From positions 1,426,001-1,490,000 of the forward strand of contig CP079860.1 in NCBI GenBank assembly GCA_019339365.1: a stretch of 64,000 nt of DNA, given 5' to 3'. Shown piece by piece: positions 37,014 through 46,135 of the stretch. This stretch comes from Vibrio neptunius (GTDB lineage: Bacteria > Pseudomonadota > Gammaproteobacteria > Enterobacterales > Vibrionaceae). Within the stretch, counting starts at the first letter, position 1, and each line of letters begins with the position of its first letter. Both the position numbers and the translations under genes were made by a program. The notes under the pieces are model-generated. The model did no database searches and was not told the DNA's origin. It saw only the letters and a list, made by a program, of their open reading frames with translations.

Positions 37014-38051
37014 TGCTGACAAAAAAAAAGACGTAATCCGTTAAATGAAGCGCGCTGGCTAAGGTTTCGAGCAAACAAACGTGGTTACTGGTCACTGTGG
37101 ATTTTTATGACGTTATTTTTGATCAGTTTGTTTGCTGAGCTGATCGCCAATGACAAGCCTTTGCTTGTGAAGTATCAAGGAGGTTGGTATTACCCAGTCA
37201 TCACTCAATATGCGGAAACTGAGTTTGGTGGGGAGTTTGAAACGGAAGCGGATTACACCGACCCCTATGTTGTTGAGCTGATCGAAGAAGAGGGGCACAT
37301 CATTTGGCCTTTGATTCGTTTTAGCTATGATACGATCAATTTCAACATCTCTAGCTCGGTGCCGTCTGCGCCCGATAGCGTCAATCTGCTTGGCACTGAC
37401 GATAAAGGGCGGGATGTCCTAGCACGAATCATCTACGGATTCAGGATCTCTGTGTTGTTTGGTTTTGTGCTGACCATCATTTCCAGTGTAATTGGAGTGA
37501 TTGTTGGCGCGACTCAAGGTTACTACGGTGGTTGGCTCGATTTGTTAGGTCAGCGCTTTATCGAAGTATGGTCCGGAATGCCGACCCTTTTCTTGTTGAT
37601 TATTCTGTCTAGTTTCGTTGAACCCAATTTCTGGTGGTTGCTCGGCATTATGGTTTTGTTTAGCTGGATGAGTCTAGTTGGGGTTGTCAGAGCAGAGTTT
37701 TTGCGTTGTCGAAACTTCGATTATGTTAGAGCCGCGCAGGCAATGGGCGTCAGTGATAGCCGTATTATGAGACGCCATATGTTACCCAATGCGATGGTCG
37801 CCTCTTTGACTATGATGCCTTTCATTCTTTCCGGTTCCGTAACCACCCTCACTTCTCTTGATTTTCTGGGTTTTGGTTTGCCTGCGGGTTCGCCTTCATT
37901 GGGTGAATTATTGGCTCAGGGGAAAGCGAATTTACAAGCACCATGGTTAGGTTTTTCAGCCTTCTTTGTATTGTCGCTAATGCTAACCTTGCTCGTATTT
38001 GTCGGTGAAGCGGTTCGCGACGCCTTTGACCCTCATCATCAAGGGAGATAA
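37013..38051 (+). pseudogene. yejE: Peptide ABC transporter permease YejE with shift at an A9 tract
   Basis: The natural start is the ATG overlapping the yejB stop (TAATG). It reads ATG CTG then AC plus nine A; as written it stops after seven codons. With eight A the frame continues MLTKKRRNPLNEARWLRFRANKRGYWSLWIFMTLFLISLF, exactly the YejE opening, and joins the long open frame to 38051 (~345 residues). The rest is a normal permease: GTDDKGRDVLARIIYGFRISVLFGF and the coupling segment RAAQAMGVSDSRIMRRHMLPNAMVA. So either one extra A was called at 37021-37029 or the tract allows slippage. An internal ATG at 37107 would drop part of the first membrane helix. Confidence 0.88.
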
Positions 38052-38053
38052 CC

Positions 38054-39646
38054 ATGACCAAACCAGTATTAACAATAGACGGCTTATCTGTAGGGTTTGG
38101 TCGTGGAAAAGCGATCGAGCGAGTGACCAATCAGGTGTCATTGTCGATCAACAAAGGCGAGACGCTTGCATTGGTTGGAGAGAGTGGCTCGGGTAAGTCT
38201 GTGACCGCGAATTCAGTGTTGAAATTACTGCCCAATGGTTCATCCCATTATTTGGAGGGCAGCATCCATTTTGATGGCATCGACATGCTGAGCTGCTCGG
38301 AGAGGCAATTAAGGGGAATTCGCGGTGGTAGGATCGGAATGATCTTTCAGGAACCTATGGTATCGCTTAACCCTTTGCATAAAGTGGGCAAGCAGTTGGT
38401 CGAAACACTCTCGATTCATCGTGGTGTGCGGCAAAAGAAAGCCGAAATGTTAGCCGTCGAGTGGTTGGCTAAAGTTGGCATACGTTACCCAGATGTAAAG
38501 ATTAATGCCTATCCACATGAGTTATCTGGCGGTGAAAGACAGAGAGTGATGATTGCCATGGCTCTTATCAATGAGCCTGAGTTATTGATTGCAGATGAGC
38601 CAACAACCGCACTGGATGTCTCTGTGCAGGCGCAGATCTTGGACCTGCTAAAAGAGCTGCAACAAGAGTTAGGCATGGCGATGTTATTTATTACCCACGA
38701 TTTAAGTATTGTTCGGCGCATCGCAGACCGTGTAGCCGTCATGCAAAATGGTGAGCTGGTAGAAGAAGCGGACTGCCAGTCACTCTTTGCCATGCCAACA
38801 CACCCCTATACCCAAAAGTTAATAAACTCAGACCCTAGAGGTTTGCCCGTTGAAGTCTCCGCTGATGCCAGCAGCCTTTTATCTGTCGCCAATCTTAGAG
38901 TATGGTTCCCAATTACGGGTGGTCTGTTTAAACGTGTGGTATCGCATATAAAAGCCGTGACTGACATGAAATTTGATTTAAAGCGTGGTCATTCGATTGG
39001 TTTGGTGGGTGAAAGTGGTTCTGGTAAGTCAACAACGGGAATGGCGATTCTGCGTCTTGTTCACTCCCAAGGTTCGATTTCTTATCAGCAGCATGAACTG
39101 CAAGGCTTAGATCGTAAAGAGATGCTACCGTACCGCAGTAAAATGCAGGTGGTGTTTCAGGATCCGTTTTCAGCTCTGAACCCGAGAATGTCTGTGGCCC
39201 AGGTGATCGGTGAGGGGCTGCGTGTTCATTATGATTATGATGACCCCACGGTCGACAAGATGATATGCGAAGTGATGGAGGAAGTTGATCTCGATCCTGA
39301 GACTCGCCATCGTTATCCCAATGAATTCTCAGGAGGTCAGCGCCAGCGTATCGCGATAGCACGGGCGTTAATTTTAAAACCGGAGTTTATTTTACTGGAT
39401 GAACCCACATCGTCATTAGATCGCACGGTTCAGGCGCAAGTTCTGGACTTGCTGAAATCGCTGCAACAAAAGTATCAGCTGACCTATTTGTTTATCAGCC
39501 ATGACTTGAATGTGGTCAAGTCGTTATGTCACTACACCATTGTCATGCAGCAAGGCGCAATTGTTGAACAGGGAGAAACCGTGACTCTATTCCAACAGCC
39601 ACAACAGATCTACACCCAAAAACTGGTCGAACTCTCGAGTTTTTGA
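38054..39646 (+). CDS. yejF: Peptide ABC transporter ATPase YejF
   Basis: A 530-residue protein of two fused nucleotide-binding domains. Domain 1: Walker A GESGSGKSVT, signature LSGGERQRVMIAMAL, Walker B LLIADEPTTALD. Domain 2: Walker A GESGSGKSTT, signature FSGGQRQRIAIARAL, Walker B FILLDEPTSSLD. It starts two bases after the yejE stop and completes the yejABEF operon. It is convergent with the EAL-domain gene, with 23 bases between the two stop codons and no clear terminator. Confidence 0.95.
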   Translation: MTKPVLTIDGLSVGFGRGKAIERVTNQVSLSINKGETLALVGESGSGKSVTANSVLKLLPNGSSHYLEGSIHFDGIDMLSCSERQLRGIRGGRIGMIFQEPMVSLNPLHKVGKQLVETLSIHRGVRQKKAEMLAVEWLAKVGIRYPDVKINAYPHELSGGERQRVMIAMALINEPELLIADEPTTALDVSVQAQILDLLKELQQELGMAMLFITHDLSIVRRIADRVAVMQNGELVEEADCQSLFAMPTHPYTQKLINSDPRGLPVEVSADASSLLSVANLRVWFPITGGLFKRVVSHIKAVTDMKFDLKRGHSIGLVGESGSGKSTTGMAILRLVHSQGSISYQQHELQGLDRKEMLPYRSKMQVVFQDPFSALNPRMSVAQVIGEGLRVHYDYDDPTVDKMICEVMEEVDLDPETRHRYPNEFSGGQRQRIAIARALILKPEFILLDEPTSSLDRTVQAQVLDLLKSLQQKYQLTYLFISHDLNVVKSLCHYTIVMQQGAIVEQGETVTLFQQPQQIYTQKLVELSSF

Positions 39647-39669
39647 TGAGTGGGTGAAAGAGGCGGCCG

Positions 39670-41469
39670 TTAGACGGATATATATTGACTTGCACTAGCG
39701 ACAGAAAGAGGCTTAGAAAACCAGTAACCTTGGAGGAATGAAGCCCCCATTTCAGTGAAACGTTTCTGCATCTCAGCATTCTCAATACCTTCTACCACAA
39801 TATCTACATTATGTGATTGGCACAATTGAGTGATGAAGGTCAGATATTCCATAGTGGCAGGGTTGTCGAGACATCGCCAAGCCATCAACTTGTCGACTTT
39901 AATCTGATTTAGGGGGAGGTCAAAAAAGCTATTGAGGGAGCTGTAACCGGATCCGAAATCATCCAAGGAAAGTAAAAAACCATACTGACTCAAACGACTT
40001 AACTGAGATATCGCCCCTTTGTTACCATCGAGAATGATGGTTTCGGTTAATTCCAAGACAATGTTTCTAGTTTCGACGCCATGCTGATCCGCGATTTGCT
40101 TGATCCGATCTGGAAACTGATGATTCAACAGTTGTAAAACGGACACGTTAACATTGACTCGAATATTGGTGCGATGAACGGATAAGTATCGCTTGATGAA
40201 TTGACTCGCTTTAGAAAAGATAAGGTACCCCAGCTCAACGATCAGCCCCTTCTTCTCTGCCACTTCAATAAATTCATCCGGGTAAATTTCTCCAATTTTA
40301 TCGCTTTTCCAACGAACTAATGCTTCGAAGCTGGCGACGCGATTTTTTTTAGCACAGATAATGGGTTGAAACTTTACCGATAGGGTTTGGTTATGAATCG
40401 CATTGGCCAGTTCGCGCTCGATATAGAAGTGTCGGTCAACTTTGCTTTTGGTCTCATTACTGTATACGCCAACTCGGTTACGCTTCTTTTCCCCAGCGAA
40501 TTGACAGGTGCGAGCCGCGATCTTGATGATTTCCTCCGCTGCAAGTCCGATATCAAAGCTGGGGAAAATACCAATACTGATATCGGTACCATACATGTAG
40601 CTGCTACTCTGAAGGGATTCGAGATAAGTCTTGGCGATATTTTCGCCCAGTTGGGTGAGTTCATTGGTTGAATAGTGGCCTCTAACTAGCACGGCAAAAT
40701 CATCAGAACGTACACGATAGATATCAACGAAGTCATCCGTGAATGAATTTAACGCTGTGATAAGGTGTGACATCACGTCGCGTAAAATGTGAGGGCCATA
40801 AGCGCTGAGATAGGAACGAATATCGCCAATCTGGATGTAGACTAATGAATGCAAACCAGGCAGTTGATCAACTAAACCGTCAATATCAATGTTCAGCTTC
40901 TGGCTGTTTGACAGCCCAGAGGCATTATCTCTAAATGCAGCCTGCTGAACGTAGGTTTCCATCAGTTTTCGATCTGAAATATCACGATGACAACCAATCA
41001 TAAAACGATTGCCATTGATGGTTTTGGTCACTGCGGTACCCTCAACCCAAACATATTGACCGGCCTTGTTTTTTACTCGGTATTGAGTCGAAATCTTACG
41101 ATTGTCTTCTTGGATGTGTGCGTCGACTGCATTTTTTAACATGGCTTTGTCCAGCGGGTGAACAAGATTGAGCCACGCATCGAGATGGCACTGCCCTGAG
41201 GCTATATCATAGTTTTCATAAAACGTCGGATTGTAAAAAAAGAGTCTATCATCGTCGGTCATATAGAAAAGACCATCATTAAACACGTCGAACATATGCT
41301 TAAAGTGGTTATCCATTAGCTGATCAAGTTCGGCGCCACTCAGAGCAACGGAGCTTGGCCTTTGTGATGTGTCACTAATAGACTGGCTACTTGAGACAGA
41401 CGAAGCGTTCGATTGTGACGTTTTGTTCTTGATGTTATGTGACATGTAATTCGACGTACCTAAATCCAT
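39670..41469 (-). CDS. PAS / degenerate GGDEF / EAL cyclic-di-GMP phosphodiesterase
   Basis: A 599-residue cytoplasmic protein. A Ser-rich leader is followed by a PAS domain (residues about 55-170, ending GCHRDISDRKLMETY), a GGDEF domain whose motif is SDDF (VRSDDFAVLV) and so cannot make cyclic-di-GMP, and an EAL domain with all key residues: FEALVRW, NVNVSV, ELTET, LDDFGSGYSS, KVDKLM, VEGIE and QGYWFSKP. It should therefore be an active phosphodiesterase, perhaps allosterically set by the GGDEF remnant. ATG 41469 is used; ribosome site weak. It is divergent from a response regulator with a TPR-like tail, 468 bases away. Confidence 0.9.
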   Translation of the reverse strand: MDLGTSNYMSHNIKNKTSQSNASSVSSSQSISDTSQRPSSVALSGAELDQLMDNHFKHMFDVFNDGLFYMTDDDRLFFYNPTFYENYDIASGQCHLDAWLNLVHPLDKAMLKNAVDAHIQEDNRKISTQYRVKNKAGQYVWVEGTAVTKTINGNRFMIGCHRDISDRKLMETYVQQAAFRDNASGLSNSQKLNIDIDGLVDQLPGLHSLVYIQIGDIRSYLSAYGPHILRDVMSHLITALNSFTDDFVDIYRVRSDDFAVLVRGHYSTNELTQLGENIAKTYLESLQSSSYMYGTDISIGIFPSFDIGLAAEEIIKIAARTCQFAGEKKRNRVGVYSNETKSKVDRHFYIERELANAIHNQTLSVKFQPIICAKKNRVASFEALVRWKSDKIGEIYPDEFIEVAEKKGLIVELGYLIFSKASQFIKRYLSVHRTNIRVNVNVSVLQLLNHQFPDRIKQIADQHGVETRNIVLELTETIILDGNKGAISQLSRLSQYGFLLSLDDFGSGYSSLNSFFDLPLNQIKVDKLMAWRCLDNPATMEYLTFITQLCQSHNVDIVVEGIENAEMQKRFTEMGASFLQGYWFSKPLSVASASQYISV

Positions 41470-41937
41470 CACGCGAAAAGCCTTTCATAAGCTAAAGTTA
41501 TGAATTTAAAAATATATTCGATGTAACCTATAGTTTTAACATGAAATATTTGTTGAGCTCCAGCAGTGAGTCAAGTATGAGACAGTAATTTTAAGCTTTT
41601 ATTGATATGCGTTCATCTTTTGCACTTAAATACTCTTATTTTAGCTGAGTAATTGGTAAAAATGAGATGTTACCCCTTTGTCTTCAATGAGGCTCTGTCA
41701 AATCATCTTAACAGGATGACTAAGAAGACAGCATGAGAGGCAGATGATGAGATGTGAAAGAGAGAACTGTGCGTAAATTCACCAAACTATTTCCTATTTA
41801 AATATATATTTATCAGTTATTTAGAGAGTTACTGCAATTGTTTGATTTTGACAGAACTCTGATAAAACTATCGTATTAATCCGCTCCTGGTTTCTATACC
41901 CTAACCAACCATTTCTCAAGATGAAAACAGTTGAATA
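41470..41937. other. Intergenic region between divergent EAL and response-regulator genes
   Basis: These 468 AT-rich bases contain no gene or strong hairpin that I can see. They should hold both promoters. Confidence 0.5.
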
Positions 41938-43581
41938 ATGTTCGGCCAAATCCAAAACGTGAGCCAAGCGGGCGTACTGATCGCCGACGATTCTCCATTG
42001 GTCATAGCTAATCTCAAAATGCTGCTCAGAGAGTCGGGCTTTAGTGACCGTCTGATCTATACGGCTAAGAATGTCGGCTCGATTTATAAAACCCTTCGAG
42101 AGATTTCGATCGACTTGTTTATCTGCGACTATCGATTTGGCAAAGTGCTCACAGGTAAACAAATTTTTGAAGAGTGCCGCTATCATGGATTGCTTCGTCC
42201 TCAATGTGCATTTGTCATGCTCACTAGCGAGACGAATGGAGAAGTGGTGCGTTCAATTCTTGAGGTGGAGCCGGATGAGTATGTGCTTAAGCCATATTCT
42301 TTGTATGCCTTCAAGAAGCGTATTTTACGTGTGTACAGGCGTAAGCAAGTGATGTCCTCATTGTTATTGAGTGCACAACAGTGTGATGTTTCGGATCTTG
42401 AGGAAACCTTCTTTAAAGCGCTGAAGTGTTATCCTGAATACGCCACTCATATTTTGCGTATTCAAGGTGATCTATACCTCAGCCAGCGACGGACGCGACA
42501 AGCGATAGCGCACTTTCAGGCTTGCCGAACAAAGCGCAATAGTCAATGGGCAACGACTGGTCATGCAATGGCTTTAATCGAAATGGGGGAGCTAAGTCAA
42601 GCGCAGTCTCTTCTTGAGCAATGGATTGATGATACGGGTAAACAACCTTCAGTAGTGTCAGATAGTATAGCGCTGTGTTGTTTACTAAGAAAAGACCAGC
42701 GGGGAGCAAAGCAAGCCCTAGCTCAAGCGCTTAAGTTTTCCAAAGGCAATGTACCTCGTCTATTAGCGTATACTCGACTGTGTGAAATCGAAGATAACCT
42801 TGAGGAAGCGATGAGTGGTTTTGCACTATACCGTCAGCAAATTGCCAACACTCGCCACAACACTTTATCGAGTGCAATCTATGCTTTGCGACTAAAATTG
42901 ACGGTTGCAAAGGCGCAAGGATGTTCTATCTCAATGTCAGCGCAGAATGAATTGCATAAACTCATGAAGGTCGACTTATCTGAAAATGAGAGACTTGCAT
43001 TGACGTTGGTCGAGGTACATATTGAATTGCACGATAGCAACTATAAAGTTGCTCGAATTAAGCTAGCTGATTTGCTCAAGAACTATCATCAATTAGATTT
43101 GTCATGGCTCCATTACCTGTTGTATCTACTCTACGAGACAGACAATTACCATTGGTTTGATGAAGTGACGAATTGGGTTCGCAATCGCGGGATAGATGAG
43201 ACACCTTCGCTGGAAGCATGCTCTTTGCAGCTTATGCTGGAGAATCAGATTGAACGTAGTCAAAAACGTAAGTCCACGTTAGATCGTCTTCTATGGCAAG
43301 TTGATCAATATGCATTTCAATCAACAGAGAAGGCGATCGGACTCTGCTTAGAAGTATTTAAATCTAGGCGTCAATGTGTGCAGGTAGCCAATAAGTTATT
43401 GTTACTACTTAACCGAGAAATCCCCAAAAAGATTGGTCCAGAAGAGGTAAAAAAGGCGATCTTTGACTGCCAAGCCGCGATTAGCTACACATCGAGTTTA
43501 AGAAAGACTGAGCGGCTTGATGCACTGAAGCATCTCAATCTGGCGAAGCAGAAATTCAATCGCACACTGTCGACAGTATAA
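41938..43581 (+). CDS. Response regulator with TPR-like C-terminal region
   Basis: A 547-residue protein. Residues 10-130 form a receiver domain with the acidic pocket Asp17-Asp18, phospho-acceptor Asp64 (FICDYRFG), Thr96 and Lys118 (VLKPYS), so phosphorylation is expected. The rest is all-helical with repeated pairs (HILRIQGDLYLSQRRTRQAIAHFQACR; GHAMALIEMGELSQAQSLLEQW), i.e. TPR-like, and there is no DNA-binding or enzymatic output domain. Output is therefore likely protein-protein interaction. No histidine kinase is adjacent; the nearest signalling gene is the divergent EAL phosphodiesterase. Confidence 0.87.
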   Translation: MFGQIQNVSQAGVLIADDSPLVIANLKMLLRESGFSDRLIYTAKNVGSIYKTLREISIDLFICDYRFGKVLTGKQIFEECRYHGLLRPQCAFVMLTSETNGEVVRSILEVEPDEYVLKPYSLYAFKKRILRVYRRKQVMSSLLLSAQQCDVSDLEETFFKALKCYPEYATHILRIQGDLYLSQRRTRQAIAHFQACRTKRNSQWATTGHAMALIEMGELSQAQSLLEQWIDDTGKQPSVVSDSIALCCLLRKDQRGAKQALAQALKFSKGNVPRLLAYTRLCEIEDNLEEAMSGFALYRQQIANTRHNTLSSAIYALRLKLTVAKAQGCSISMSAQNELHKLMKVDLSENERLALTLVEVHIELHDSNYKVARIKLADLLKNYHQLDLSWLHYLLYLLYETDNYHWFDEVTNWVRNRGIDETPSLEACSLQLMLENQIERSQKRKSTLDRLLWQVDQYAFQSTEKAIGLCLEVFKSRRQCVQVANKLLLLLNREIPKKIGPEEVKKAIFDCQAAISYTSSLRKTERLDALKHLNLAKQKFNRTLSTV

Positions 43582-43656
43582 TGTCGTCTTGCCGTGCATC
43601 AGGTTAAGTTAAATGGCTGGCCTGTCTCGCCACAAGTCAATCTTGATCTGAGACGG

Positions 43657-44452
43657 TTATATTCCATTTTCAAAATAGGCTTTGATAATGCTGTCAATTT
43701 CACCAGTTTCTTTCAGCTTGTTCAGTGATTGGTTGAATTTTTTGATGAAATCTTTTTAAAGGGATAACTATCAGGGGCACGGTTGGTAAAACCGAGATAG
43801 CCTTGCTCGCTGCTGACTACTGCACCGAGTGTTAGTTGCCAGTCCTGTGGTAATAAGCCCTCATTGGTCATGCGTTTAATTTCCCATAAAATCGACAGCC
43901 TATCGTTCATATAGCAGTCAGTTTTCTTCTCATACAGGTTGATGATATTGGGGCGATTCCCTTGGCTTCTAAAAGAGTGATGTCTCCTGACTTAACGGCA
44001 TCCCAAAACGTCTGCCCACCAAGCGCGAAGGCCTCATTGACACCCACTGTTAACCCTAGATAATCCTGGGGCCACTGAGTTAAAGCGCGTTCTTTTATCC
44101 TGTCTGGGTGACAAAATACGACCACTTCCTCATCAAGAATAGGTTTGGAATATGGAGAAATATAACGGCGTCGATCGGAATAATAATAGGGAGGGTAGAG
44201 TGCAAAGCCTTGACCCACTTTAAGCATCTTGAGACCGCGCTTCCATGGGACAGGGACCAATTCTATATCGTAGTCCGGCATTTGTTCGAAGACTCGACGG
44301 AGTATGTCACTGTAGATGCCTTTGGCAACCCCATCCTCACCGTAACTGTAAGGAGGGTAGGAATCGTCTCCATACACCACAACTTTCGTTGGTGGATGAT
44401 AAGCCATTGTTTGCCATGAAAATAGCAACAGAACAAGTGTCCATTTGAGCAA
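43657..44452 (-). pseudogene. Periplasmic solute-binding protein family 3, broken by two frameshifts
   Basis: Three frames read in succession give one ~265-residue protein. Part 1 (44452-43940) has a signal peptide (MLKWTLVLLLFSWQTMAYH) and the binding-protein start VVVYGDDSYPPYSYGEDGVAKGIYSDIL. A missing base in CCCC or AA near 43945 shifts the frame to INLYEKKTDCYMNDRLSILWEIKRM. A missing A in an A5 run near 43752 then shifts it to DFIKKFNQSLNKLKETGEIDSIIKAYFENGI, the usual C-terminus, ending at 43657. Similar to polar amino-acid binding proteins without their own permease, like the gene at 10954. Confidence 0.8.
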
Positions 44453-44554
44453 AGCGAGTACCCTTACGATGCGGTTTCTATGTTTAACTTTAGTTTATTT
44501 ATGAGCAGATAGGCATTAGACTCAGTTTTTTTCCAAGTACCGTTGAAACAAAAC

Positions 44555-44971
44555 ATGACAGATGACTACGAAAATGAGCAAGAAATTGAGATCGAAGCAA
44601 TAGGGATTGAGGTTTCATCTCAGCCAATTGAACTGTATAAGGTATTCAAAATTGCTAACCTTGTTGGCGGAGGTGGTGAAGCGAAACACATTATCTCAGA
44701 GGGTTATGTGGCTGTTAATGGAGAACTTGAAACCCGTAAACGTCGTAAAATGTACGATGGTGACTTCTTCGAATTTAACCAAGAGTATTATGTTGTTGTC
44801 TGCGATGCCCCAGTGACTGAAGAGCAAGAAGAGGCTGCTAGCCAGCCAGCGCTTAGACCAGATAACAAGAGTAAGCCATCACAAAAGCGCAAAGCCCACA
44901 AAGACAAAAGCGACAAGAAGAAAGAGACCAAGAAAAACGAAATCGGGCGTTCAAATATTGATTTTCTTTAA
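44555..44971 (+). CDS. S4-domain RNA-binding protein
   Basis: A 138-residue protein. Residues about 20-90 form an S4-like RNA-binding fold (IELYKVFKIANLVGGGGEAKHIISEGYVAVNGELETRKRRKMYDGDFFEF), as in YbcJ-type proteins. The last 50 residues are very Lys-rich (KSKPSQKRKAHKDKSDKKKETKKNEIG), a likely disordered RNA-contacting tail that is longer than in the E. coli protein. ATG 44555 is chosen over TTG 44543; neither has a good ribosome site. Role probably in ribosome or RNA binding; not established. Confidence 0.82.
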   Translation: MTDDYENEQEIEIEAIGIEVSSQPIELYKVFKIANLVGGGGEAKHIISEGYVAVNGELETRKRRKMYDGDFFEFNQEYYVVVCDAPVTEEQEEAASQPALRPDNKSKPSQKRKAHKDKSDKKKETKKNEIGRSNIDFL

Positions 44972-44985
44972 CGCTTAACCCTTCA

Positions 44986-45008
44986 GCGTGCTCAATTCTG
45001 GAGCACGC
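44986..45008 (+). terminator. Hairpin after the S4 gene
   Basis: GCGTGCTC and GAGCACGC form a perfect 8-bp stem with loop AATTCTG, 14 bases after the stop codon. There is no T-run after it, so termination efficiency is doubtful. Confidence 0.4.
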
Positions 45009-45111
45009 AAATACACCACCGATAACTACCTAACTTACAGAAAATATTATATTTTTCCTTTCCATAACAAATGTAAAAAACGTAAAGCACTGATGACATC
45101 CTCATAAACGT

Positions 45112-45132
45112 AAATGATAATAGCTTGCATTT
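45112..45132 (+). promoter_or_regulatory. Candidate Fur box before vctP
   Basis: AAATGATAAT-A-GCTTGCATTT partly matches the 21-bp inverted Fur consensus (left arm complete, right arm 6 of 10). It lies 20 bases before the vctP start codon and just upstream of its GGAG ribosome site, which fits iron repression of a siderophore transporter. Confidence 0.55.
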
Positions 45133-45152
45133 GTGATTATGGAGTCCGAACA

Positions 45153-46064
45153 ATGAAATTGTCTACCGTCGCGCTGACCGCAGGATTATTGGCATTCAAC
45201 GTCAATGCTAAATTAGTGGAAATTGAACACGCACAAGGTGTGACCAAGTTAGAAACCAACCCTAAGAGGGTTGTGGTGATAGGCCTAGGCGCATTAGATA
45301 CGGTGAAAGCGTTTAATGTCAAACCAGTTGCGATTTCGACTGTTAGCATGTTCCCCGATTATTTGTCCGAATACCGTGACTATGAATTCACTTCGGCGGG
45401 GAGTCTTCACGAACCCGATTTTGAAACTATTTATACGCAAAAGCCTGATCTGATCATCATAGGTACACGTGCGGCAGCAAAATACAAAGAGCTCTCTGAA
45501 ATTGCACCCACCATTGTTTACGCTTCAGATGCCAGTAAAGGCTACTGGGAAAGCACCCAACAGCAATGGCGCAATCTTGGTAAAGTGTTTGAAAAGCAGG
45601 ATTTTGTAGAGCAAAAAATTGAGCAGTTAGATAAAGAATTCAAATCGATTCAAGCCTCCAACAGCCAAAACGGCTTAGATGCACTCACTGTGATGAGCGC
45701 TGGCGGCAATATCACCACTTTCGGTGCGCAGTCACGTTTTTCTGCCATTTACAAAGATTTCGGTTTTCAAGAGTCGGTAAAAGGGATCAAAGAGAGCCGC
45801 CATGGCGACCTAGTCTCTTACGAGTTTATTCGCGAAACCGATCCCTCAGCTCTGTTAGTAATTGATAAGGATATCCTTATTAACAAAGGTAAAGGCAGTA
45901 CAGTCAAACGTGATTTCGAAAATGAGTTGGTCAAAGCCACTCAAGCCTACCAAAACAAAAAAATGGCCTACCTAGACATCAATGCTTGGTATTTATCGAT
46001 TTCAGGTATGCGCGCAACAGAGCAAATGATCGAAGACGTGAAAATCGCCTCTGGTATCAACTGA
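45153..46064 (+). CDS. vctP: Catechol-siderophore periplasmic binding protein VctP/FatB-like
   Basis: A 303-residue class III periplasmic binding protein with signal peptide MKLSTVALTAGLLAFNVNA. Features of FatB/CeuE/VctP proteins: VVVIGLGALDTVKAFNVKPVAIST, EPDFETIYTQKPDLIIIG, and FSAIYKDFGFQESV. ATG 45153 is chosen since GGAG lies eight bases upstream and the longer frame starts inside the Fur box. It binds ferric catechol siderophores in the periplasm and passes them to VctDGC. A full terminator after its stop probably reduces expression of the membrane genes relative to it. Confidence 0.87.
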   Translation: MKLSTVALTAGLLAFNVNAKLVEIEHAQGVTKLETNPKRVVVIGLGALDTVKAFNVKPVAISTVSMFPDYLSEYRDYEFTSAGSLHEPDFETIYTQKPDLIIIGTRAAAKYKELSEIAPTIVYASDASKGYWESTQQQWRNLGKVFEKQDFVEQKIEQLDKEFKSIQASNSQNGLDALTVMSAGGNITTFGAQSRFSAIYKDFGFQESVKGIKESRHGDLVSYEFIRETDPSALLVIDKDILINKGKGSTVKRDFENELVKATQAYQNKKMAYLDINAWYLSISGMRATEQMIEDVKIASGIN

Positions 46065-46087
46065 TCCTCCTAACAAGATTTACGCCA

Positions 46088-46117
46088 CCTCAAGCCAAAG
46101 TGGCTTGAGGTTTTTTT
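46088..46117 (+). terminator. Intra-operon terminator between vctP and vctD
   Basis: CCTCAAGCCA, loop AAG, TGGCTTGAGG is a perfect 10-bp stem followed by seven T. It lies within the operon, so partial read-through would give more binding protein than permease. Confidence 0.85.
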
Positions 46118-46135
46118 GCGTCGTAAGGGTTTACA

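Noticed and set aside
45114..45152. Longer N-terminus for vctP
   Set aside because: It starts inside the Fur-like site and puts 13 residues before a normal signal peptide.
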